Positions 36,400 through 44,290 of a stretch of 64,000 nucleotides of DNA are shown piece by piece. Within the stretch, counting starts at the first letter, position 1. Every line of letters starts with the position of its first letter. The stretch comes from Streptomyces spirodelae (lineage in GTDB: Bacteria > Actinomycetota > Actinomycetes > Streptomycetales > Streptomycetaceae), in contig NZ_JAFFZN010000025.1 of NCBI RefSeq assembly GCF_017676385.1, forward strand, positions 1-64,000, given 5' to 3'. Position numbers and translations under genes: made by a program. The notes under the pieces were generated by a model. It worked only from the letters and a program-made list of their open reading frames with translations. It was not told the origin of the DNA and did no database searches.

Positions 36400-37077
36400 G
36401 TGAAAGAGATGCTGCCCCAGTCCTGGCAGGGCGTCCTCGGCGAGGAGACCGAGAAGCCCTACTTCAAGGAGCTGGCGGAGTTCGTCGAGGAGGAGCGGGA
36501 GCGCGGGCCGGTCTACCCGCCCCGTGAGGAGGTCTTCGCCGCCCTCGACGCGACGCCGTACGAGCAGGTGAAGGTGCTCGTCCTGGGCCAGGATCCGTAC
36601 CACGGCCCGGGCCAGGGCCACGGACTGTGCTTCTCGGTGCGCCCGGGCGTCAAGACCCCGCCGTCGCTGCGGAACATCTACAAGGAGATGCGGGACGAGC
36701 TGGGCCACCCCGTCCCCGACAACGGCTATCTGATGCCGTGGGCCGAGCAGGGCGTGCTGCTGCTGAACGCGGTGCTGACCGTGCGCGAGGGCGAGGCCAA
36801 CTCGCACAAGGGCAAGGGCTGGGAGAAGTTCACGGACGCCGTCATCCGGGCCGTCGCCGACCGCCCCGACCCGGCGGTTTTCGTGCTGTGGGGCAACTAC
36901 GCGAAGAAGAAGCTGCCGCTCATCGACACCGGGCGGCACGCGGTGGTGCAGGGCGCCCACCCCTCGCCGCTGTCGGCCAAGCGGTTCTTCGGCTCCCGGC
37001 CCTTCACCCAGATCAACGAGGCCGTCGTGGCCCAGGGGCACACCCCCATCGACTGGCGCATCCCCGACCTGGGCTGA
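36400..37077 (+). CDS. ung: Uracil-DNA glycosylase (family 1)
   Basis: The 225-residue enzyme removes uracil from DNA. It has the water-activating GQDPYHGPGQGHGLCFS motif (residues 63-79; the usual A of QAHG is G), VLLLNAVLTV, and the minor-groove loop HPSPLSA (about 188-194). Length and motifs are normal for Ung. GTG 36400 has GCGGAGG nearby; an ATG at 36354 is in another frame. Its damage-type promoter fits a repair function. A TPR-type gene with its own copy of the promoter follows. Confidence 0.95.
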   Translation: MKEMLPQSWQGVLGEETEKPYFKELAEFVEEERERGPVYPPREEVFAALDATPYEQVKVLVLGQDPYHGPGQGHGLCFSVRPGVKTPPSLRNIYKEMRDELGHPVPDNGYLMPWAEQGVLLLNAVLTVREGEANSHKGKGWEKFTDAVIRAVADRPDPAVFVLWGNYAKKKLPLIDTGRHAVVQGAHPSPLSAKRFFGSRPFTQINEAVVAQGHTPIDWRIPDLG

Positions 37078-37109
37078 GCCACGCGGGGCTCCTCCCGGGG
37101 TGAGCGCCA

Positions 37110-37132
37110 TTGTCAGTGGTGGCCGTTAGCGT
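37110..37132 (+). promoter_or_regulatory. RecA-independent DNA-damage (PafBC-type) promoter of the gene after ung
   Basis: TTGTCAGTG (37110-37118), 8 bp, TAGCGT (37127-37132) is the best match to consensus of the four copies. The mRNA would start near 37139, about 33 nt before GTG 37172. Confidence 0.85.
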
Positions 37133-37171
37133 CGTGTGTGCTGGCAGATGGCGAACGGGAGGAGCCCCCTC

Positions 37172-37714
37172 GTGGCGGAGGCCCAGCAGGACGCGCCCCA
37201 GGGCGACCAGGACGCGACGATGGTCAGAATCGGCCAGGCGATCATGCTGCACCGCGGTGGAGACCGGGAAGAGGCCCGGAACCGCTTCGCCGCGCTGTGG
37301 GCGGAGACCGATGTGGAAGCCGACCTGTTCCACCGCTGCACCATCGCGCACTACATGGCGGACACCCAGGACGATCCGGCCGACGAGCTCGCCTGGGACC
37401 TGCGTGCCCTGGCCGCCGCCGACGCGCTGGACCGGGACCGGGTCAGCCGGGGCGAGCACCAGCTCGCGGTCCGCTCGCTCTACCCCTCGCTGTACCTCAA
37501 CCTCGCCGCCGACCACGTCAAGCTGGGCGACGAGGAGGCGGCCCGCTGTGAGCTGGAGCGGGCACGGCGCAGGCTCGACGCGCTGCCCGCCGATGCGTAC
37601 GGGGAGGGCATCCGGGCCGCCATCGAGCGCCTGGAGAAGCGGATCGCCGACGGCGCCGCCTCACCCGGCGAGGGAAGGGGCGGTCCGGGCGACGGCGCGG
37701 GCCCTGTGCTGTAG
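37172..37714 (+). CDS. Tetratricopeptide-type protein, candidate DNA-damage-response gene
   Basis: The 180-residue all-helical protein has degenerate tetratricopeptide-like units (AIMLHRGGDREEARNRFAALW, ELAWDLRALAAADAL, LYLNLAADHVKLGDEEAA, each shortened here). No catalytic motif or membrane segment is visible. From memory, similar proteins of about 180 residues are common in streptomycetes but have no assigned function. A perfect PafBC-type promoter controls it and it follows ung, so a role in repair or damage signalling is inferred. GTG 37172 with GGGAGGAG upstream is preferred to ATG 37148 or GTG 37136. Confidence 0.8.
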   Translation: MAEAQQDAPQGDQDATMVRIGQAIMLHRGGDREEARNRFAALWAETDVEADLFHRCTIAHYMADTQDDPADELAWDLRALAAADALDRDRVSRGEHQLAVRSLYPSLYLNLAADHVKLGDEEAARCELERARRRLDALPADAYGEGIRAAIERLEKRIADGAASPGEGRGGPGDGAGPVL

Positions 37715-37721
37715 CAACTTG

Positions 37722-37772
37722 GTGCCGTCACCGCCCTTGTGCCGTCACCGCCCTTGTGCCGTGGCCGGCTTT
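37722..37772 (+). repeat. 17-bp tandem repeat after the TPR-type gene
   Basis: GTGCCGTCACCGCCCTT occurs perfectly at 37722-37738 and 37739-37755, followed by a diverged third unit to 37772. It lies in the 188-bp gap between convergent genes and starts 8 bp after the stop. Confidence 0.8.
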
Positions 37773-37902
37773 CGGCCGTAGGCGGCTCTGTGCAGTGGCA
37801 GCGCTTCTGCCACGTCCCCGAGGGTGGCGGGGCCCGCGACGGTGAGGGAGCCCCGCGACAGTTGCCGAGGCCCGACGGTGGCCGGCGCCCGATCAGTGCG
37901 GC

Positions 37903-38463
37903 TCATCTCCCATACGCGTCCCGGCAGATCCGCGCCTGGGCGCTGTCCGCATCCCAGCGCCCGTAGGCTTCACCCAGCTCGCACACCCCGGACCCCGGCC
38001 GCGCGCCGGGCCGCGCGGGACCGTGGTGGCGGTGGTGCTCGTCACGGCCGCCTCCGCCGCCGTGCCGCTCGCCTCCCGGGTGCGCGTGCCCCCAGCCCCC
38101 GCCGCCGGCTGCCGGGCCTTGTCTCCGGTTGCGCGGCAGCGGCGCGGGACGCGGAGCGTGCTGCTGCCCCGAACCGGCTTCCGCGCCCCCGGCGGACCCG
38201 TTTCCGCCAGCGCGGGGGGCGGCCCCTCCCGTGCGTACGGTTCCGTCGCCCTGTCTGCCCGGGGAGGCGTCCTGGCGGGGAAGGCGGGACAGTCCCTCCT
38301 TCGTGGGCGGCCGTACCAGACGGGTCGGCGACGCACCCCGGCCGGGAGCGGAGGAGTGCTGGGGCGAGGGCCCGTCGCCGGGCCCGGCGGGGTTCCCGGA
38401 GACGGTGATGCACCCTGTCGCGGCCGAGAGCGCTACGCCCGCGACGGCCATGGCTTTCGTCAT
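37903..38463 (-). CDS. Hypothetical lipoprotein
   Basis: The 186-residue protein has a hydrophobic signal ending in SAATGC (cysteine near residue 19) typical of lipoproteins. A long low-complexity region rich in Gly, Pro, Arg and His follows, including several GGGG and HH stretches. A conserved-looking C-terminal tail has GVCELGEAYGRWDAD and ICRDAYG; its two cysteines may form a disulfide. No function can be assigned. ATG 38463 has GGAG 8 nt upstream. It converges on the TPR-type gene. Confidence 0.72.
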   Translation of the reverse strand: MTKAMAVAGVALSAATGCITVSGNPAGPGDGPSPQHSSAPGRGASPTRLVRPPTKEGLSRLPRQDASPGRQGDGTVRTGGAAPRAGGNGSAGGAEAGSGQQHAPRPAPLPRNRRQGPAAGGGGWGHAHPGGERHGGGGGRDEHHRHHGPARPGARPGSGVCELGEAYGRWDADSAQARICRDAYGR

Positions 38464-38812
38464 ACGTGACACTCCGGCAACTCTTCCCACCCGCGCCCGG
38501 GTACGGAAGTCCCCCCACGGGTGATCGCGGAGCGCTCAGAAGCCGGTCGCTCCGTCGATGCGCTCCCGCCGCAGGTCGGCGGTGGCCGTGTGCGTGCGTA
38601 CTCACCGATCATGTGCAGATAGACCCATCGCAGAGAGGCGGTCGACCTCGCGCCGCCAGACGGCCGGCGTCTCGGTGCCCGTCTCCGCGTCGCCGAGTCC
38701 GTCACACCTCGCGGCCGGGCCGAGGTGGCGTGCGGGGCGGGAGCTCTGCCCGTTCCCCGGCGCACGTATGCTGCGCAGGCGCAGTCAGCCGTGCCGCAGT
38801 GAGGGAGGGCCC
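38464..38812. other. Intergenic region upstream of the Gfo/Idh/MocA-type gene
   Basis: These 349 bp between divergent genes show no convincing gene. The frames that are open have random-looking Arg/Pro-rich translations. No strong hairpin or consensus promoter is visible. Confidence 0.4.
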
Positions 38813-39718
38813 GTGAGGATCGGTGTGATAGGTCTCGGCGACATCGCCAAGAAGGCGTACCTGCCGGTACTCATGGCCCAGCCCGGCCTGGAACCGCATC
38901 TGGTGACCCGTGATCCGGCCACGCTGGCGGCCCTCTCGGACGCCTACCGGGTGCCGGTCGCCCACCGGCACACCGGCCTTGAAGGGCTGCTCGCCGCGCG
39001 CCCCGACGCCGCCTTCGTGCACGCCGCCACCAGCGCCCACCCGGAGCTTGTGCGCCGGCTGCTGGACGCGGGAGTCCCCACCTACGTCGACAAGCCCCTC
39101 GCCTACGACCTGGCCACCTCGCGCGCCCTCGTGGAGCTGGCCGAGCGGCGCCGCACCAGCCTCGCGGTCGGCTTCAACCGGCGTCACGCGCCCGGATACG
39201 CGCAGTGTCTGGAGCACCCGCGGGATCTGATCCTCCTCCAGAAGCACCGGGTGGGCCTGCCCGAGGAGCCCCGCACGATGGTGCTGGACGACTTCGTCCA
39301 CGTCGTCGACACCCTCCGCTTCCTTGCTCCGGCCGAGGCCGACCACATCTCCGTACGGGGCAGGGTCCGAACAGGGCTGCTGCACCATGTGGTGCTCCAG
39401 CTCGCCGGCGAGGGCTTCACCGCGCTCGGCGTGATGAACCGGCTCTCCGGGTCGGCCGAGGAGATCCTGGAGGTCTCCGGTCAGGACACCAAGCGCGAGG
39501 TACGCGATCTGGCTCAGATCACCGACCACAAGGGCCAGCCCAGTGTCCGGCGCCGGGGCGACTGGGTGCCCGTCGCCCGCCAGCGCGGCATCGAGGGGTG
39601 TGTGCTCGCCTTCCTCGACGCCGTACGCCAAGGGCGGACGCTGAGCGCGCGGGACGCCCTGCGCACGCACGAGCTGTGCGAGCGCGTCGTCACCGACGTG
39701 CTGGAACAGTCGGGCTGA
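38813..39718 (+). CDS. Gfo/Idh/MocA family oxidoreductase
   Basis: The 301-residue protein starts with the Rossmann motif VRIGVIGLGDIAKKAYLP, followed by the family EKP-like VDKPLAYDL (about 97-105) and the C-terminal alpha/beta domain with FVHVVDTLRFL. Family members oxidise sugars, inositols or biliverdin-like substrates with NAD(P). The substrate is not evident. GTG 38813 has GAGGGAGGG. Its last 29 bp overlap the end of the convergent lnt gene. Confidence 0.85.
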   Translation: MRIGVIGLGDIAKKAYLPVLMAQPGLEPHLVTRDPATLAALSDAYRVPVAHRHTGLEGLLAARPDAAFVHAATSAHPELVRRLLDAGVPTYVDKPLAYDLATSRALVELAERRRTSLAVGFNRRHAPGYAQCLEHPRDLILLQKHRVGLPEEPRTMVLDDFVHVVDTLRFLAPAEADHISVRGRVRTGLLHHVVLQLAGEGFTALGVMNRLSGSAEEILEVSGQDTKREVRDLAQITDHKGQPSVRRRGDWVPVARQRGIEGCVLAFLDAVRQGRTLSARDALRTHELCERVVTDVLEQSG

Positions 39719-41261
39719 ACTCCGCCCGGCCCTGCCCCCGGCCGCCCTGGCCACTGCTGCGACGCCGGCTGTCGGCGCCGCGGCCACGCGCCGCTCGCAC
39801 TCCCTCGACCGCGCCGTACGCCGCGAGCGAGATCAGCGCCAGCCACACCGTCCAGTCGCCGAGGCGGACATAGAGCGTCGTGCCCGTGGCCATCGGCACC
39901 TCGGTCAGCCGCGCCGCGCTGGTTTCCGTGCCCATCGGCGCCCCGGCCCGCTCGCCGTCGGGACCGTAGAGGGCGCTGACGCCGGTGAGCGTCGCGTGCA
40001 CCATGGGCCGCCCCGACTCGGCGGCCCGCAGCGCCCCCAGCGTCGCGTGCTGCTCGGGAGCCCAGGTGTGCTGGAAGGTGGACGTCGAGGACTGCGCCAC
40101 CAGCATCTGGGCGCCGTCGGCCGTCAGGTGCCTGCTCATGTCGGGGAACGCCGTCTCGAAGCAGACCAGCGGCCCGAACCGCAGCCCGTCGGCACGCATC
40201 ACCACAGGCTCCTGGCCCCGCCGTCGGTCCTCGTCCGCCGCCCGGCCCACCGAGGTGGCCCAGCCGAGCAGCGACCTGGCGGGGACGTACTCGCCGAACG
40301 GGACCAGCCGCATCTTGTCGTAGCGCTGCCCGGTCAGGCCCTGCTCGTCGACGAGGATGGAGCTTTTGTAGATGCCGGGCCGGTCGGCCCGCCGCGAGTC
40401 GACGTTCACCAGCAGCGGCGCGTCCGTCAGCCGGGAGAGCGCGGCCAGCCTGCGGACCAGCGCGGGATGGCTCCCCAGGTCGTAGCCGACGCTGCTCTCT
40501 CCCCACACCACCAGGTCCGGGTGCCGGCCGGCCAGCTTCCGGGTCAGCTCCTCGCCGCGCTCGAACCGCTCCTGCCGCGACTGCGTCTCCCCGATCTGTA
40601 CGACGGCGATCCGCGTGCTGCCCGAGGGCTCGGGCCGTGGGGCCCACAGCCAGACGGCGCCGGTGAGAACGGCGAAGGAGACCAGCGACACCACGGCGAC
40701 CAGCCGGGCGCGCGGCACGGCAAGCAGAGCCGCGACCACGGTGTTCACCGCGACGGCCAGGAAGCTCACCAGCCATACGCCGCCCACCGAGGCCAACCGC
40801 AGCGCGGGTCGCACATCCCACTGGCTCGCCCCCAACAGCCCCCACGGGCCGCCCAGGTACTCCCAGGACCTGACCAGCTCCGCCAGCAGCCACCCCGAAG
40901 GGATCAGCACCACGGCCGCCGCCAGCCGCCCGCCACCGGGGGCGCCCGCCAGCAGCCGGTGCACCAGCCAGCCCCACGGCAGCCACAACAGCCCCAGCAG
41001 TGCCGCGAGAAGGAGGATGAACACATGCAGGCTCGGCATCAGCCAGTGGTGCATCGCCAGCATGAAACCCGTGCCGCCCAGCCAGCCCCCGAAGGCGGCG
41101 GCACGGCCCGAGGGCGCGGCGCGCAGCAGCAGCAGCCACGGCACCAGCGCCACGTACGCCAGCCACCACAGCGCGGGTTCGGGGAACGCCAGCACGGGCA
41201 GCGCGCCCGCCACCAGTGGCAGTGCCGGGCGCGCCCATCGGGGCGCCGGCCACGCACGCAT
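39690..41261 (-). CDS. lnt: Apolipoprotein N-acyltransferase
   Basis: The 523-residue membrane enzyme adds the third acyl chain to lipoproteins. It has about eight N-terminal helices, then a nitrilase-like domain with the catalytic triad: E in VVWGESSVGYDL, K in YDKMRLVPFGEYVP and C in LVCFETAFPD. All three residues are present. A C-terminal helix is followed by a basic tail. Streptomycetes usually have two Lnt homologues; whether this is the main one is unknown. It lies 88 bp after the DMT gene on the same strand and may be cotranscribed with it. Confidence 0.93.
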   Translation of the reverse strand: MRAWPAPRWARPALPLVAGALPVLAFPEPALWWLAYVALVPWLLLLRAAPSGRAAAFGGWLGGTGFMLAMHHWLMPSLHVFILLLAALLGLLWLPWGWLVHRLLAGAPGGGRLAAAVVLIPSGWLLAELVRSWEYLGGPWGLLGASQWDVRPALRLASVGGVWLVSFLAVAVNTVVAALLAVPRARLVAVVSLVSFAVLTGAVWLWAPRPEPSGSTRIAVVQIGETQSRQERFERGEELTRKLAGRHPDLVVWGESSVGYDLGSHPALVRRLAALSRLTDAPLLVNVDSRRADRPGIYKSSILVDEQGLTGQRYDKMRLVPFGEYVPARSLLGWATSVGRAADEDRRRGQEPVVMRADGLRFGPLVCFETAFPDMSRHLTADGAQMLVAQSSTSTFQHTWAPEQHATLGALRAAESGRPMVHATLTGVSALYGPDGERAGAPMGTETSAARLTEVPMATGTTLYVRLGDWTVWLALISLAAYGAVEGVRAARGRGADSRRRSSGQGGRGQGRAEFSPTVPARR

Positions 41262-41349
41262 GGACCCCCTCCTTCATCCGGCGATCATCCGGTCTCGATC
41301 ACCAGTGTGCGGGAGGGTACGCGTGCGAGCGAGAGGGCGCACAGACCCG

Positions 41350-42387
41350 CTACGGCGCGGGCACCGGCCGGCGGCCGGCAGGGGCGCGAGGCCCCGGGAC
41401 GACCACGCCCGGCACCGCCGCCTGCGGCGCGTGCCGCGAGGCGAACTCCGCCTCCGCGGTACGGGCCCCTCCGTGGGACTTCCGCCCGTGCCGCTCCGGC
41501 CGCTGTGCGTGCGGAGTCTCCTCCGCACGCGCCTGCCGTGCGCTGTCGGAGGTCAGGACTACCAGGCCCCAGGCGGCCACCGCGCCGGCGCCGACGGCCA
41601 GCACCGTGCCCACCGCGCCGTACCGGAAGCCCTCGCCCAGCAGCAGAATCCCCGCGGCCGCGGCGACCACGGGGTTGGCGACGGTGGCGGTGGCCAGCGG
41701 GGTGGCCAGGCCACCGTCCCGGTAGGAGGCCTGCGAGCTCGCCAGACCGGTCACTGCCAGCGCCACCGTGAGCGCGGCGAGCGGCACGGAGGCGGCCAGG
41801 GGCTCGGAGGTCCAGCTGTCGGCGAGTGTCTTGACGAAGACCGAGGCGGCGCCGTACGCGATCCCGGCGGCCAGTGCGAGGGAGACGCTGCGCAGCGCGA
41901 CCACGCGGTTGCCGGGGCGGCTGCCTCCTGTCCGCCGCGCCGCCACCGCTGTGCTCACCAGCAGCGCGACAGAGCCCAGCACCCAGGCCGCCAGGGCCAA
42001 CTGGCCGCCGCCGTCCAGGGAGCCCGTGCCCCGGTCGCTGGTGAGCAGCAGAATCCCGGCCAGCCCGGCCGAGACCAGAACGATGCCCCGCCACGCGGCC
42101 GGGGTCACCGGCCGCCGCCCCAGGAGGGCGGCCATCGGGGCTGCGAGGACGAGTGTCAGTACGCCGAGCGGCTGGACGACCGTCAGCGGCCCCAGACCGA
42201 GCGCCACCACGTGCAGGAGCGCGCCCGAGCCCTGCAGCACGGCCGCGGTCCACCACATGCCGGAACGCAGCAGCCCCCACCGGCTCGCTGCCGTCGTCGT
42301 GGCGAGCCGCTCCTGCACTATCGCGGCGAGCGCGTAGCTGATGGCGGACACCAGGGACAACAGCACCGCCATGGTCAGCGCGCTCAT
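41350..42387 (-). CDS. DMT family transporter
   Basis: The 345-residue protein has about ten hydrophobic helices with SAISYALAAIVQERLA, LGPLTVVQPLGVLTLV and NPVVAAAAGILLLGEG, typical of the EamA-like DMT superfamily. A basic, Pro-rich cytosolic tail of about 65 residues ends it. Substrate and direction are unknown. The 180-bp leader contains a dyad (42462-42509) that may regulate it. Confidence 0.83.
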   Translation of the reverse strand: MSALTMAVLLSLVSAISYALAAIVQERLATTTAASRWGLLRSGMWWTAAVLQGSGALLHVVALGLGPLTVVQPLGVLTLVLAAPMAALLGRRPVTPAAWRGIVLVSAGLAGILLLTSDRGTGSLDGGGQLALAAWVLGSVALLVSTAVAARRTGGSRPGNRVVALRSVSLALAAGIAYGAASVFVKTLADSWTSEPLAASVPLAALTVALAVTGLASSQASYRDGGLATPLATATVANPVVAAAAGILLLGEGFRYGAVGTVLAVGAGAVAAWGLVVLTSDSARQARAEETPHAQRPERHGRKSHGGARTAEAEFASRHAPQAAVPGVVVPGPRAPAGRRPVPAP

Positions 42388-42461
42388 ATCCGGTCCGTGC
42401 TACGCGGATTGGGCATCGGATTCATGGCTTCCACGATTCCGTGCCCACGGTGATCTGTCGT

Positions 42462-42509
42462 CACCTGTCAGGATCGTCTTGATGTACAGCCGAAGGAGTA
42501 CGACAGGTG
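42462..42509 (-). promoter_or_regulatory. Inverted repeat in the leader of the DMT transporter gene
   Basis: CACCTGTC (42462-42469) is the exact complement of GACAGGTG (42502-42509), with a related CCAGGTGAC at 42524-42532. Spacing (32 nt) suits either two operator sites or the base of an RNA structure. No known riboswitch class is recognised. The 42388-42567 region holds no gene that I can support. Confidence 0.4.
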
Positions 42510-42567
42510 GTCGTATCCCCCTGCCAGGTGACATCCGGGTGTGGGACCAGGGTCGTAGAGACGCCGG

Positions 42568-42840
42568 CTAGGGCTGTGCCGGGAGCGGCCCTTCGCCCGA
42601 GACCTCGACCGGCCCGAACCCGCTGCCCAGCAGGGTGACCTGGCAGACGCGCCCATCGGCCAGCCGCAGCCGCGCCGTGTCGCCCTCCAGTTCGGTCCAC
42701 AGCGGCTCGCTGCCCTCCGGCCTGATGGTGCCTGACCAGGCGGTTCCGGGGCCGGTGGTCTCCGTGAACAGCGCCGCGTCGACAGGCACCTCGGCGGCTC
42801 CGGTCAGCAACGTCGCGGGACCACGGTAGAAGTTGTCCAT
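42568..42840 (-). CDS. Small conserved hypothetical protein
   Basis: The 90-residue protein starts MDNFYRGPATLL and is all-beta in character (VPVDAALFTETTG, RLRLADGRVCQVTLLGSGFGPVEVSGEGP). It has no membrane segment or catalytic motif. From memory, proteins of this length and start occur across Streptomyces without assigned function. ATG 42840 is the natural start. The 268-bp stretch up to the chaplin-like gene holds no other gene. Confidence 0.7.
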   Translation of the reverse strand: MDNFYRGPATLLTGAAEVPVDAALFTETTGPGTAWSGTIRPEGSEPLWTELEGDTARLRLADGRVCQVTLLGSGFGPVEVSGEGPLPAQP

Positions 42841-43108
42841 ACGGCCAGTGTGGCAGTCCGTGTCCCACCTGGCACTGTGGTGACAGGGTGATCGCTCGCT
42901 GCGAACCGGCCAAACCCGCTTTCCCACCCGCGGTGGACGGGCCATTTCTGCCCGCCGTGGACGCGCCGTTCGGCTGCCTGCCCGCCGCGCGGACGGGTGA
43001 ACCCGGCTCCCCGCCTGTCGCGGACTGACGGAACCCCGCCGCCCGCGGTGCGGGAGACGGGGCCCGACTGCCGACGTGCTGTATGTGACCTGCTGTTCGG
43101 CCGAAGCC

Positions 43109-43348
43109 TCAGAACTTGTTCTTGCAGTAGTTCTGCGCGGCCGGGCTCAGTAGCGGGAGGAGGACGGGATTGCCGCAGACGTTGGTGCCCACGTTCACCG
43201 GGATCTGGATGTTGTCCCCGGACAGGGTTCCGGGTGATTTACCGGTCTTGCCCACGACCGGATCGTCGGCGACGGCCGTGCCGGCGGTGGAGCCGAGCAG
43301 GGCGGTGGCGCAGAGCGCGCCGACTGCGAGGGTGGTACGAATACGCAT
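43109..43348 (-). CDS. Chaplin-like small secreted protein
   Basis: The 79-residue protein has a signal peptide cut near TAVADD (residue 27) and a mature part of about 50 residues. The mature part contains SPGTLSGDNIQIPVNVGTNVCGN and ends LLSPAAQNYCKN. This follows the chaplin pattern (SPG-x-LSGN...P-x-N-x-CGN...LNPA...N-x-C) with both cysteines, but 16 rather than 17 residues between them and a weaker C-terminal half. Chaplins coat aerial hyphae as amyloid fibrils. ATG 43348 has GGGAGAGA upstream. It is a single, diverged copy. Confidence 0.72.
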   Translation of the reverse strand: MRIRTTLAVGALCATALLGSTAGTAVADDPVVGKTGKSPGTLSGDNIQIPVNVGTNVCGNPVLLPLLSPAAQNYCKNKF

Positions 43349-43500
43349 GGTCTCTCCCAGAGAGAGGTGGTTGTTGTCTCCACGCCCACCGTGTGCGGCT
43401 CCGAAGGCGCCGCGCATTTCGGACTACTCCGGACGGGTGTTCGTGTTGGTACCGTGCGTGGCCGCGGGGAGTCGTGCGGGGTACGGAAAGGGGGCTGCAG

Positions 43501-43743
43501 GTGAACGGCGACCTGGGCATGGACAACAGCGCAGGTCAGGAAGCAGATGAGCCGACTGTGCTGCCCGGCAGTGAGCCGGTGTCCGGGCGGCGGGTGCTGT
43601 GCCGGATGTGCGGCCAGCCGCTGCGCGACCGCGCCTCCCGGCTATGGGGCCTGGGCCCCGACTGCCGACACAAACTCGCCCTGCGGACCGCTCCCGCACC
43701 GCCATCGCAGGAGGTCGACCAGGACGCGCTGCCCGGACTGTGA
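43501..43743 (+). CDS. Small CxxC zinc-finger-like protein (DUF6011 type)
   Basis: The 80-residue protein has an acidic N-terminus and the motif CRMCGQPLRDRASRLWGLGPDC (split at CRMCG and GPDCR), which looks like a small treble-clef metal site with three visible cysteines. I assign it tentatively to the DUF6011 family of unknown function. GTG 43501 follows a GAAAGGGGG stretch. A 152-bp gap without a gene separates it from the next coding region. Confidence 0.7.
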   Translation: MNGDLGMDNSAGQEADEPTVLPGSEPVSGRRVLCRMCGQPLRDRASRLWGLGPDCRHKLALRTAPAPPSQEVDQDALPGL

Positions 43744-43895
43744 TCCGGAATTCCCGCCGGTGATCTGGTTCCCGCCCGTGAACCGGTTCGCGCGAGCGGC
43801 CTGGTACTCGCCTGGGACCCGGCTTCCGCGTGTGCTCCCGGATTCCGGGGACCCGGTGGGAATCATGGGGGAGTCCACCGGCGAAAGGCAGCACC

Positions 43896-44216
43896 GTGTC
43901 CCAGCCCCCGCAGCCAGGACCGCACCGCGACGGCGGCCCCCGATCCCGCCGTCGCCCCCGCTCCGGTACGGAGCCCGTGACCGCGCGCAGCGACATCTGG
44001 CTGCGCACTTTGCTGTCGTCCATCGGGGTGCCGTTCTTCGCCGCGGCCACGGCGCTGTTCGCCTGGTGGGCCGCCGCCTCCGACAGCCACAGCACCCCCA
44101 GCGACCGGCTGCTGACCGTGCTGGCCGCCGTCTGCGGGGCGCTGACGCTGGGCGCGGCCGTCGATCTGCTGGTGCTCAAGCGCCGCCGACGGCAGGAGCG
44201 CGAGGAGCGCGGATGA
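43896..44216 (+). CDS. Small membrane protein (DUF6343-like)
   Basis: The 106-residue protein has a basic N-terminus containing RSGTEPVTARSD, two hydrophobic helices (about 45-65 and 72-92) and a basic C-terminal end (KRRRRQERE). The GTEPVTARS motif before two helices is typical of a streptomycete family that I recall as DUF6343; function unknown. GTG 43896 is a plausible start, though the ribosome site (GAAAGG) is modest. Confidence 0.65.
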   Translation: MSQPPQPGPHRDGGPRSRRRPRSGTEPVTARSDIWLRTLLSSIGVPFFAAATALFAWWAAASDSHSTPSDRLLTVLAAVCGALTLGAAVDLLVLKRRRRQEREERG

Positions 44217-44290
44217 CCGTGCACCGTGCGCGGCGCCCGACAGCTCGGCTTCGCGGCGCCCGGCCGTTCAGCTTCGCCGGACGGGGCCGC

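Noticed and set aside
38560..38720. Possible short minus-strand gene with ETPAVWRREVD
   Set aside because: Only about 30 codons before a stop, no ribosome site, and frames on both strands look equally random.
40000..42450. Long plus-strand frames opposite lnt and the DMT transporter
   Set aside because: Composition is typical of antisense reading of high-GC genes, while the minus strand encodes complete families.
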